Part shown: positions 55,693 through 63,168 of the stretch, piece by piece
Numbering within the stretch: position 1 is the stretch's first letter
Layout: the number at the start of each line of letters is the position of its first letter
Assembly: GCF_004364165.1 (NCBI RefSeq)
Contig: NZ_SOAY01000014.1
Coordinates: 1 to 64,000 of the forward strand
DNA: 64,000 nt
Origin: Maribacter spongiicola
GTDB taxonomy: Bacteria > Bacteroidota > Bacteroidia > Flavobacteriales > Flavobacteriaceae
Direction of reading: 5' to 3'
Notes under the pieces: model-generated
Databases searched by the model: none
The model's input: only the letters and a program-made list of their open reading frames with translations
Told to the model about the DNA's origin: nothing
Position numbers and translations under genes: made by a program

Positions 55693-56514
55693 ATGATAAA
55701 AAAAGTAATGATTGCCACTATCCTTTTGGGTAGTGGTTTTTTAGCGCAAGGTCAAGAGGTAGGATTACAGTTATATAGCCTTAGAAATCAGTTTAAAATG
55801 GATGTTTCTAACACCCTAGGATTGATTAATGAATGGGGAATCACCAAAATCGAAGGTGGCGAAACTTATGATATGCCATTAGAAGATTTTAAAGCTCTGC
55901 TAGCTGAAAATGATCTTGATATGGTTAGTATTAATGGTAGTTTTGGTGACTTGGAAAATGATATAGAAAAGGTCGTAAAAAATGCTAAAGATTTCGGCGC
56001 TTCATATGTAATGTGTGCATGGGTACCTCACGATGATAATAAATGGGATTTAGAAGAAACTAAACATGCTACAGAAGTATTCAATAAGGCAGGTAAGATT
56101 TTAAAGAAGAACGGACTCGTATTGGCTTATCACCCGCATGGGTATGAATTTAGACCTTATAAAAGCGGGACATTGTTTGACTATATGGCACAGAATGCAA
56201 AAGACTTTACTTTTGAATTAGATGTGTTCTGGGCGCAACATGGCGGTGCTGATCCGTTGGCATTGATGAAAAAATATCCGAAGAAATTTACCCTTTTACA
56301 TTTAAAAGATATGGAAAAAGGTATTGAAGGTAATAATACCGGTCATGAAGAAGATGATACCAATGTTGTTTTAGGAACAGGGCAAATAGATATTGCTGGC
56401 GTAGTTGCTGAAGCTAAAAAATTAGGCATTGAATATATGTTCATAGAAGATGAATCTAAGAATGTTGTTACGCAAGTACCAAAGAGCTTAGTCTATCTAA
56501 AAAGTTTGAAGTAA
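55693..56514 (+). CDS. Secreted sugar phosphate isomerase/epimerase (AP-endonuclease-2-fold)
   Basis: A 273-residue exported TIM-barrel protein with signal peptide MIKKVMIATILLGSGFLAQG. Metal-site motifs of the family are visible: AYHPHGYEF, FELDVFWAQHGG, LHLKDM and EDES. It starts 11 bases after the subunit-3 gene and closes the operon before a terminator. Because it is exported, a sugar-phosphate substrate is unlikely. In Bacteroidetes such proteins act in the 3-keto-sugar branch (eliminase or epimerase), which matches the upstream dehydrogenase. This link is inference. Confidence 0.88.
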   Translation: MIKKVMIATILLGSGFLAQGQEVGLQLYSLRNQFKMDVSNTLGLINEWGITKIEGGETYDMPLEDFKALLAENDLDMVSINGSFGDLENDIEKVVKNAKDFGASYVMCAWVPHDDNKWDLEETKHATEVFNKAGKILKKNGLVLAYHPHGYEFRPYKSGTLFDYMAQNAKDFTFELDVFWAQHGGADPLALMKKYPKKFTLLHLKDMEKGIEGNNTGHEEDDTNVVLGTGQIDIAGVVAEAKKLGIEYMFIEDESKNVVTQVPKSLVYLKSLK

Positions 56515-56537
56515 ACCAACAACCAAAAGTGCAATGC

Positions 56538-56571
56538 AACCTTCTATTTTTAATTAAATAGGAGGTTTTTT
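56538..56571 (+). terminator. Intrinsic terminator after isomerase gene
   Basis: AACCTTCTATTT pairs with AAATAGGAGGTT (one G-U) and is followed by Ts, ending the GMC operon. Confidence 0.85.
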
Positions 56572-56706
56572 GTGGCTCGATATCTCATGAATATAGGGTT
56601 TCTTATGTAATTGTTTATTATAAAACTTTAGAGTGTTATTTTTACTTTATTTATCATTAAACACTCTTGCAAAAAATATAAGTTTCTTACTTATAACTAA
56701 TTATAA

Positions 56707-57447
56707 ATGAAAAAGACATTAATTCTACGAATGACGATTTCAATTATATTTTTAAATATAATTGCACTTGTTGGCTGTAAAACTGAAACTTCAAAAAAAG
56801 AGACCATAACAGAAAAAGAGCCCGTAGGTCAGATTGAGGTTGATTCCATAATAGAACCTAAAGTAGAGAAACCTGTATTTAAAAGTTTGGAAGGGGTTGC
56901 AGATACTACCTTCGTTCGATTAGCAGACTATAGCGATGGCTTTGCGTATGACTTAAGATACGCTACGGATAATAACTTTTTAAAAGAGCAGGTATATGAT
57001 TGTGGTGAATGCTATACTAGGGCAAAAACTGTAAAGGCATTATTAAAAGCAAATGAAGAATTTAAAAAGCACGGCGTAAAAATAAAATTCTATGATTGCT
57101 ACAGACCTAATTCTGTACAGTATAAAATGTGGAAAATAGTCCCTAATCCGCAATACGTAGCCAATCCTGTTAAAGGTTCTATTCACAATAAGGGTGGGGC
57201 AGTAGATATAACTTTGGTTACTTTAGATGGAGACGAAGTAAAAATGCCATCTGATTTTGATTTCTTCGGAAAACGTGCTTATCATGACAATTTTGACTTA
57301 CCACAAGAGATTTTAGATAATAGAAAGCTGCTTAAAGAAACCATGGAAAAATTTGGATTCTGGTCTACCAGAACCGAATGGTGGCATTATAATTTACAAG
57401 GCGCATCACATGACCCAATAGCCAACTTTAAATGGGATTGTGAATAG
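56707..57447 (+). CDS. D-alanyl-D-alanine dipeptidase, VanX family (lipoprotein)
   Basis: A 246-residue peptidase M15D with an N-terminal lipobox (ALVGC). The zinc site is SIHNKGGAVDI (H and D of the SxHxxGxAxD motif) plus the EWWHYN His. SDGFAYDLRYATDNNF and FYDCYRPNSVQYKMW complete the VanX-type fold. It cleaves D-Ala-D-Ala released from peptidoglycan, more probably for cell-wall recycling than vancomycin resistance, since no vanH/vanA is nearby. It shares a 15-base gap with the following esterase. Confidence 0.88.
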   Translation: MKKTLILRMTISIIFLNIIALVGCKTETSKKETITEKEPVGQIEVDSIIEPKVEKPVFKSLEGVADTTFVRLADYSDGFAYDLRYATDNNFLKEQVYDCGECYTRAKTVKALLKANEEFKKHGVKIKFYDCYRPNSVQYKMWKIVPNPQYVANPVKGSIHNKGGAVDITLVTLDGDEVKMPSDFDFFGKRAYHDNFDLPQEILDNRKLLKETMEKFGFWSTRTEWWHYNLQGASHDPIANFKWDCE

Positions 57448-57462
57448 CCTAAAAGACCACAT

Positions 57463-58374
57463 ATGAAAAACAAACTATTATTGTTATTGTTAGTTTTGGT
57501 AAACAATGTTACCGCTCAAGATACCATAATTTCTTTATGGCCAAAGGGTAAAATTCCCAATCATATAGAAAGTCAAGAAAAAGAACTCCATGAGCAAAAT
57601 GAGATTTTACGAATTAGTAAAGTTCAGGTACCTACGATAGAAGTCTATTTGCCATCAAAACGAGATGCAACAGGCGAAGCGGTTTTAATTTTTCCGGGAG
57701 GAGGATATGGTATCTTAGCTTATGATTGGGAAGGAACAGATATTGCAAAATTCTTCAATAGTAAGGGTATTGCCGGTATAGTGGTGAAGTATCGTTTACC
57801 TTCAGATGTTTCTCAGAAAGATAAAAAATATGTACCGTTAATAGATGCTCAAAGAGCGATACGCTTAGTTCGTAGTAATGCTGAGCAGTTTAATTTAAAA
57901 TCAAATAAAATAGGAATAATTGGTTTCTCTGCTGGCGGACATTTAGCATCTACTTTAGGAACACATTTTAATGAAAAAGTGTATAAAGCTGTTGATGATA
58001 TTGATAATGAAAGTGCTCGACCAGATTTTATGGCATTGGGGTACCCTGTAATATCATTTGGAGAATTGACACACCAAGGATCAAAAAGGAATTTAATAGG
58101 GAAGAACGCATCGATTCATATAGTCGATTACTTTTCGAATGAAAAACAGGTTACAGAACAAACACCACCAACATTTTTACTTCATGCCACCGATGATACG
58201 GTAGTACCTGTAGAAAATAGCTTGTTATTTTATAAGGCAGTAAAGGAAAAAGGGGTTTCGGCAACCATGCATATTTACCCAAAAGGTGGTCACGGATTCG
58301 GATTAGGTTTGCATGATGAGCATTTGAAGGATTGGAGTGATCTACTGATAGATTGGATGGTTTCCTTGAGATAG
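57463..58374 (+). CDS. Exported alpha/beta hydrolase (acetylxylan-esterase-like)
   Basis: A 303-residue exported serine hydrolase. The nucleophile elbow is GFSAGGHLAS, preceded by the oxyanion stretch LIFPGGGYGILAYDWEG and closed by the catalytic Asp and His in HATDDTVVPVENS and YPKGGHGFGLG. This is the BD-FAE/acetylxylan-esterase-like arrangement. The signal peptide is MKNKLLLLLLVLVNNVTAQ. With the secreted sialate/xylan O-acetylesterase 6 kb away and xylAB, it may serve in xylan deacetylation. It could equally act on another ester. Confidence 0.87.
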   Translation: MKNKLLLLLLVLVNNVTAQDTIISLWPKGKIPNHIESQEKELHEQNEILRISKVQVPTIEVYLPSKRDATGEAVLIFPGGGYGILAYDWEGTDIAKFFNSKGIAGIVVKYRLPSDVSQKDKKYVPLIDAQRAIRLVRSNAEQFNLKSNKIGIIGFSAGGHLASTLGTHFNEKVYKAVDDIDNESARPDFMALGYPVISFGELTHQGSKRNLIGKNASIHIVDYFSNEKQVTEQTPPTFLLHATDDTVVPVENSLLFYKAVKEKGVSATMHIYPKGGHGFGLGLHDEHLKDWSDLLIDWMVSLR

Positions 58375-58439
58375 TATTTCAAATTTTGATAAAAGATAGA
58401 ATCTAATTAATAGAACTTCTCTATTTTTGCAATCGGAAT

Positions 58440-58453
58440 TTTCGGGATGTAGC
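58440..58453 (+). repeat. 14-base copy of the tRNA-Pro 5' end
   Basis: TTTCGGGATGTAGC here is identical to 58545-58558, which is the start of the tRNA-Pro gene and its leader. The rest of the tRNA is not repeated at this copy. It may be a decayed duplicate or remnant of recombination at the tRNA. Confidence 0.6.
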
Positions 58454-58547
58454 CCTTCAACTACGCTTAAGCTAAACTTCATTGCAGGGAATCTTAAGTA
58501 GCTGAAAAACTATATAAAATTAGGGAGATATTATTCCATTAATATTT

Positions 58548-58621
58548 CGGGATGTAGCGCAGTCCGGTAGCGCACTCGGCTGGGGGTCGAGTGGTCGCAG
58601 GTTCAAATCCTGTCATCCCGA
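58548..58621 (+). tRNA. tRNA-Pro (anticodon GGG)
   Basis: A 74-nt tRNA in cloverleaf form: acceptor stem CGGGATG/CATCCCG with discriminator A, D-stem GCGC/GCGC, anticodon stem CTCGG/TCGAG with loop CTGGGGG, and T-arm with the TTCAAAT loop. The anticodon GGG (58582-58584) reads Pro codons CCC and CCT. The CCA end is not encoded. A hairpin terminator follows at 58632. Confidence 0.93.
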
Positions 58622-58631
58622 CTGAATAAGA

Positions 58632-58660
58632 AAATGAACTGTGAGAACAGTTCATTTTTT
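58632..58660 (+). terminator. Intrinsic terminator after tRNA-Pro
   Basis: AAATGAACTGT pairs with ACAGTTCATTT around a 4-base loop, followed by a run of Ts, 11 bases after the tRNA. Confidence 0.85.
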
Positions 58661-58698
58661 GTTTCCAAAAGCGTCATAAACATAGTTTATGAAAGCAG

Positions 58699-58776
58699 TT
58701 GGGAACAAAAAATGAGAAGGCGTTAGCCTTCATTTAGTTATTTGCACCGAGGGTTCATTAGGATTATCCAAATCCC
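58699..58776. repeat. Imperfect tandem repeat, copy 1
   Basis: First of two copies about 78-80 bases long (second at 58801-58880, about 102 bases downstream). Both contain TTGGGAA, an AAGGCG-TAGCCTT hairpin, TTTAGTTATTTGCAC and AGGATTATCCAAATCCC. Confidence 0.8.
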
Positions 58777-58800
58777 TTTTTGTCTTGCTTTTGTAAGTGA

Positions 58801-58880
58801 TTGGGAATCAAAAAAGTTAAAAGGCGATAGCCTTAATTTAGTTATTTGCACTGAGCGTTCATAAGGATTATCCAAATCCC
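58801..58880. repeat. Imperfect tandem repeat, copy 2
   Basis: Second copy of the repeat listed at 58699, with about a dozen base differences and a 2-base length change. The shared hairpin is AAGGCGATAGCCTT. The last 17 bases are identical in both copies. Confidence 0.8.
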
Positions 58881-58969
58881 ACTTTAATTCATGAAAGCCT
58901 TAAAAAGGGAGTATTTGTCTTGAATAGTATTTTATTTCCCTACTAGTTGCTATAATTTTATTTTAAAAA

Positions 58970-59143
58970 ATGACTTTTTGAGACTTTGAAGATAAAATAT
59001 TTTTAAACGGAACGTATTTTGAGGCGAAAGTTGAATTTTGTTTGGCTGCCGAAAAGTACTCTCGTGTTTCTGGAAAAGAAAAGGTTTTAGCATTCAAAAT
59101 AAGACGTTTTTACAATTATTTCGTAAGGAAAGATAAAATCTAA
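58970..59143 (+). pseudogene. Remnant of a short gene with an in-frame stop at codon 4
   Basis: ATG ACT TTT TGA opens at 58970; the fourth codon is a stop, but the same frame then runs open for 53 codons to a TAA at 59141. The downstream part begins DFEDKIFLNGTYFEAKVEFC and ends RRFYNYFVRKDKI. Reading the TGA as Trp would give a 57-residue peptide. The composition is protein-like and is not a shadow of any gene. I do not recognise the family. Confidence 0.45.
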
Positions 59144-59263
59144 AACAACGAACAGCCTTTGCACTCCTGCAATTTTATTATGTTAAGAAGTTATAATTCT
59201 GATTATCAATACAAATAATTTTTTTAGGGTTGATATATATGTGATCTTCAAGTACCTGATTTT

Positions 59264-59296
59264 ATAAAAAAACCCCCAGGTTTTAACTGAGGGTTT
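59264..59296 (-). terminator. Intrinsic terminator of the minus-strand beta-propeller gene
   Basis: AAACCCTCAG and CTGGGGGTTT (one mismatch), read on the minus strand, form a 10-bp stem followed by a T-run (As at 59266-59272 on the plus strand). Confidence 0.8.
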
Positions 59297-59320
59297 GCTT
59301 AATTTGCTAAAACACTATTT

Positions 59321-60163
59321 TTAATTTGCTCTAAAAATTTGAACTTGATTCTTGTTGCTGTAATAAATATCTTCATTAACACCATCAATATCATATACAG
59401 GTTTATTATTGACCATTAAAATATTGTCAACTTCTTCACCTGTTTGTTTGTTAACCTTTACTAGTTGTTTTTCTCCTGATTCACTTTTAGAAAAGATGAT
59501 AGAAAAGTCATCAGTTTCTTGCATTGCCAAATAACGATCTTTAACAAACTGAGAACCTATAGTTCCTGTTAAATAACCAGCTTCGCCTATAGCCTGTGCC
59601 TTTTTACCAAAAACGGCAACATTACCTACTTCTTGCTCCTTTAAATTACCTTCACTATCTCGGTATTGAGTATAAACAGTAACTTGTGCAGCAGCAACTG
59701 CACCACCAATTTGCGACGCAATTGCCGCTCCCTTAAGCATTTTTCTACCAAACTCGCCAGGTTGCTTATAGGTATTATGAAATTTTAACTCACCAGCTCT
59801 ACTTACCCCTAACACTTCATTTTGTCCGGTTATAGAAATAACTTCTGGGTATAATTGCATAGAACTTATAGTTTTTTCATCCTTTAATTTCAGCTTAGCA
59901 AAATACTCTGGACGCTCATTATCATTTTCGTTGAATTTGTATAATTTTTCGTCATTATAGATAACAAAATTACCCGATTTTTCGTCGTAATCTGACATGG
60001 TAGGGCGTTTTTCGTTTAATTTCAAATTCTTTTTCCAAATTTTTTCACCGGTACTATAATCTACTAAATTGGCGTAAGTTGCAGTAATATAAAGTACACG
60101 ACCGTTGTTAGTTTTTTCTAAAAAGAAAATTGGGTCTTCGTCGTTATCAGAAATCTCAACATC
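59321..60163 (-). pseudogene. C-terminal part of a frameshifted PQQ-like beta-propeller protein
   Basis: This frame carries the second half of the exported beta-propeller protein whose first half is at 60164-61206. Read from the A-run at 60164-60169, the frame runs on with KKDVEISDNDEDPIFFLEKT, then NNGRVLYITATYANLV, then YSTGEKIWKKNLKLNEKR, which are PQQ-like propeller strands that fit the first half. The open part from 60025 onward (234 residues from a TTG codon) ends VFFSKSESGEKQ-like and NKNQVQIFRAN. The alternative is that it is expressed as a separate protein, but no convincing start is present. Confidence 0.8.
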
Positions 60164-61206
60164 TTTTTTCCAAGTTTTTCACCATTTTTGTCAAGCAACA
60201 TCATTTCATTATCATATACATATAAAAAGTCCTTACCAATAGGAATAACAGATTTAATACCTTTACCTTTAGGGTCTTTAGACCATAATTTTTCGCCTGT
60301 TTTATAGCTATAAAAATTAAATCCTTTATAATGGGCTAATAACATTTTATCTTCCCAGTCCTCAAAAAGAACTAAGTATTTTGTTACTAATGCTTTATCC
60401 CAAACTTTTTTACCATTTGCAGCTTCAAATAAATCAAATTCACTTTTTGTTCCTAAAAAACCTCCAGAAGTAATACTTACTACATAATCGCCATTTAACG
60501 ATCGTCTAAAGTCTTTAATATTTTCCTCTTCTAATTTCCATAATAATTCACCACTATCCTTGTTTAAGGCGTAAAATTTATTTTTAATAAGTGCAAATAT
60601 TTTGTCATCAGAATATTCTAATTTATCATATACACCTTCTTTACCAGCACCGGCTAATTTACCTAAACTTGACATAAAATCACCAAATGTGGTAGAAACG
60701 GTTGTTTTCCATACCATTTCTTTACTTCCAAGACTGTATTTTGCTATGATTAAATTTTTATCTTCTTTACCTCGTAATAAAAAAGCATTCTCGTCAAATA
60801 AATACGATGCTTCAAAAAACCGCTCTTTACCCTCGTTTGTAAAAAGTAACTCTCCGTTTGTACTATTAAAAACATACATACTATCGTCAAAAAACTTCTG
60901 AACAAATGGCGTATCCTCAATAGCCATAAAATCAGCAGTTGCACCTGGTATTCCTCCCGTCATATTAATTTCGGATATTACATTAAGAGAAGTACGCTTT
61001 GGAGCGTCTGCAGACCAAATAATTTTGTTGTCTAATGGACTATAACCGTGAATTTTATCACCTTCAGTGATTACGGCAATACCTGTTGTCGGTACTACCA
61101 ACAGATCCTTTACAGGATTATCAAATGTCAATACCTCGTCCGCTTCTCTTTGAGCTACTGTCGAAAAAGTTATAGTCAAAGCAAATGCTAATAAAATAAT
61201 TTTCAT
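60118..61206 (-). pseudogene. N-terminal part of a frameshifted PQQ-like beta-propeller protein
   Basis: The 362-residue frame starts with signal peptide MKIILLAFALTITFSTVAQ and repeats like VLVVPTTGIAVITEGDKIHGYSPLDNKIIWSADA, LIIAKYSLGSKEMVWKTTV and YALNKDSGELLWKLEEE, typical of BamB/PQQ-like propellers. After residue 345 (DKNGEKLGKK) it runs into a spurious tail and a stop at 60118. Inserting one base in the A-run at 60164-60169 joins it to the C-terminal half, giving about 629 residues. It could be a real pseudogene, a slippage-dependent gene, or a sequencing error. Confidence 0.8.
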
Positions 61207-61328
61207 AAAAATAAATTAAGGGTTTGTAAAACTTATGTATCCTTAACTATTAAAAGTTCATTTTAGTACTTACACGAAGCAATAAGTATTGAAAATGATT
61301 AACTAATTGAGCTCTAAGAAATGAAAAA

Positions 61329-61470
61329 TTAGTTAAGAATTATACAGCTGATTTTAAATTCCCCTATTGTTTTATAGACTAAGGTAAAGTGCATTTTTTT
61401 CTAGTATTCCAAGTTTCTATCCATTTAATACATGGATAATTTGGATTCTCCCCAAAGGTTTAAATTATAG
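61329..61470 (-). mobile_element. Remnant of an IS3-family transposase C-terminus
   Basis: Minus-strand reading gives CIKWIETWNTRKK in one frame and, after one slip in the run of seven As at 61394-61400, MHFTLVYKTIGEFK. This follows the IS3 OrfB C-terminal pattern (WIE-x-W/FYNxKRxHSTLGYKTIxEF). Two stops and one frameshift show decay. The 5' parts of the transposase and both IS ends are not recognisable. Confidence 0.55.
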
Positions 61471-61516
61471 CTTTATACCCAAGACTTATAAATTTAATAT
61501 CAATAGCATTTTTTAA

Positions 61517-61651
61517 TCAATGCGAGCTAAAACTAACATGACCATTGTCGATAAGTAGTAAATCTTTAGTGTTGCCAGAAAGTATAAATTTACTTTTAAG
61601 GGTAACAAAACGTCTTAAGTCTTGCAGCCATCTCACTTTGGTGTCTTTCAT
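61517..61651 (-). pseudogene. Truncated N-terminal fragment of a possible AAA+ ATPase
   Basis: ATG at 61651 (minus strand) opens 44 codons starting MKDTKVRWLQDLRRFVTLKS, then FILSGNTKDLL, ending in a TGA. The WLQDLRRFV..KSKFILSGN stretch is like the N-terminus of some AAA+ proteins. The frame goes on with more plausible coding after the TGA. Just upstream, in another frame, ELKAITKLYKYSSPK ends 2 bases before this ATG, as if a neighbouring gene had once preceded it. The assignment is tentative. Confidence 0.4.
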
Positions 61652-61782
61652 TTATTTTGGACTTGAATATTTATAAAGCTTAGTAATAGCTTTTAATTCA
61701 GCGATACCAGTCGTTTAATATTTTAAATAGAAAGCATTTTGGGTACTCAAATATAATTGATTCTATTTGAAAATAGTTTGAG

Positions 61783-61806
61783 TAGTGTAATATTTAGGTT
61801 ACACTA
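61783..61806. repeat. 8-bp inverted repeat
   Basis: TAGTGTAA and TTACACTA are perfect complements around 8 bases (TATTTAGG). It lies downstream of the MgtC-like gene's stop and may be its terminator, though there is no T-run. Confidence 0.4.
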
Positions 61807-61885
61807 TTAGGAATAAAATGGCATAGATAAAAATTAAGCTTACTTTACATCAATGGCAGATAAATATGGATGTAATTTGACTACC

Positions 61886-63157
61886 TCAATTCGAAATCAC
61901 AGCATATAGCACACCAATTATAATAATACCCGCAAAAGTATAGCCTACTAATTTACCGGTGACTTTAGAACCTTTAAATACCGTAATACCTAATTTAACC
62001 AGCATATTACTCATGACTGCGGTAACAATTACCGACGATGCAAGCTTTATTTTTTCTGTGTCCGTAGCTAATTTTGCTAGGCTAATAGTAATAGCATCGG
62101 TATCTGCCAAACCGGCAATGAGCGCTGAATAATATAATCCGCTTTCTCCAAAGAATTGATTGCTGTAAAAAACAGCAAAAAGAATAGCTACATAAATAAC
62201 ACCGAACCCAATGGCATTAAGAAGGTTCATAGGGTTGCCAAGGTTAATATTGGTGTCCGGTTTATTGGTATCTTCTTTAATTAGGGTAAGAGATACAATA
62301 AGGCATATAACAGAGAATACAGCAAAAGGTATGGCTACGTACGTGAACAGCTCACTATTAAATATAAAAGTCAATAATGCGAGTCGCGGAAACATAATCG
62401 CCGAGGCAATGATAATACCGGCGGCATATTTTCTAGATAATTCTGGCGATTCAATGCTGCGCGATGCATAGCTCCAGGTTACCGCGGTACTTGAAATGAG
62501 TCCGCCAAGAATTGCTGTTAATAGAATTCCTTTTTTAGAGCCTACAAATTTGACCAAGAAATAACCAATGAAGTTTAAGAAAGATACAATGACAATGATT
62601 GATCCTATCTCAAACGGATTAATTAATTCATTTGGACCAAAATTTTTATTGGGTAAAAAGGGTAAAATCAGTAAAGCGATAATAGAAAATTTTATCAATG
62701 CAAAAAGCTCGTCAGAAGTAATGTTTCTAATAACAGTATGAAAACGAGTCTTTAGCGAAAGTAAGGTCACAATAATTACTGCTGTAGCAACAGCATTTCT
62801 ATACTGTTCTGCAGAAACCATTAAGCCCAATATTAGGGTAGCAATTAAAGCTATGTTAGTTGTAAAGCTTCGTTCATATTCAACAGTCTCTTTATACAAA
62901 TGATTGAAGCCTAAAAAGAAAATGAAGGCACCTAAGCCAATAATTGTCAACCAGGTCGAGTAGGTTTCGGTAAGTCTACCCAAGGTAAAACCTAAAATAG
63001 CCACAATAGGGAAAGCGCGTATACCTGCAAACCCTTTATCTTCTTTTAAGTTGTTATATTCTCGCTCAAGTCCGAGAATAAGACCAATGCCCAAACTAAT
63101 AAGCACCCCTAAAATATAAGGGTCCAATACTTTTATTATTTTATCAACTTCGTCCAT
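61886..63157 (-). CDS. MgtC/SapB family membrane protein with DUF4010 domain
   Basis: A 423-residue polytopic membrane protein. The N-terminal part carries the MgtC-like region (LGIGLILGLEREYNNLKEDKGFAGIRAFPIVAILGFTLG). The remaining helices form DUF4010, including AGLADTDAITISLAKLAT. About eleven or twelve membrane segments are visible. The family is related to magnesium homeostasis, but for this long form the transported species is unknown. It is the second gene after the UbiB-like kinase on the minus strand (11-base gap). Confidence 0.88.
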   Translation of the reverse strand: MDEVDKIIKVLDPYILGVLISLGIGLILGLEREYNNLKEDKGFAGIRAFPIVAILGFTLGRLTETYSTWLTIIGLGAFIFFLGFNHLYKETVEYERSFTTNIALIATLILGLMVSAEQYRNAVATAVIIVTLLSLKTRFHTVIRNITSDELFALIKFSIIALLILPFLPNKNFGPNELINPFEIGSIIVIVSFLNFIGYFLVKFVGSKKGILLTAILGGLISSTAVTWSYASRSIESPELSRKYAAGIIIASAIMFPRLALLTFIFNSELFTYVAIPFAVFSVICLIVSLTLIKEDTNKPDTNINLGNPMNLLNAIGFGVIYVAILFAVFYSNQFFGESGLYYSALIAGLADTDAITISLAKLATDTEKIKLASSVIVTAVMSNMLVKLGITVFKGSKVTGKLVGYTFAGIIIIGVLYAVISN

Positions 63158-63168
63158 GTATTTACCGT

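Larger units (their letters stand above)
58622..59320. other. About 700 bp of decayed, repeat-rich DNA after tRNA-Pro
   Basis: There is no intact gene here. It contains the tRNA terminator, a tandem imperfect repeat (58699-58880) and a pseudogene-like frame (58970-59143). A terminator for the minus-strand gene lies at its right end (59264-59296). Confidence 0.7.
61207..61885. other. 679-bp region with decayed gene fragments
   Basis: There is no intact gene. On the minus strand it holds an IS3-like transposase tail (61329-61470), a short AAA+-like fragment (61517-61651) and, at the right end, an 8-bp inverted repeat (61783-61806). Confidence 0.65.

Noticed and set aside
56707-57447. Vancomycin resistance gene vanX
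   Set aside because: No vanH or vanA homologue occurs in the window, and the protein is a lipoprotein; cell-wall recycling is more likely.
58622-59320. CRISPR-like repeats after tRNA-Pro
   Set aside because: There are only two diverged copies, without the regular short repeat-spacer pattern.
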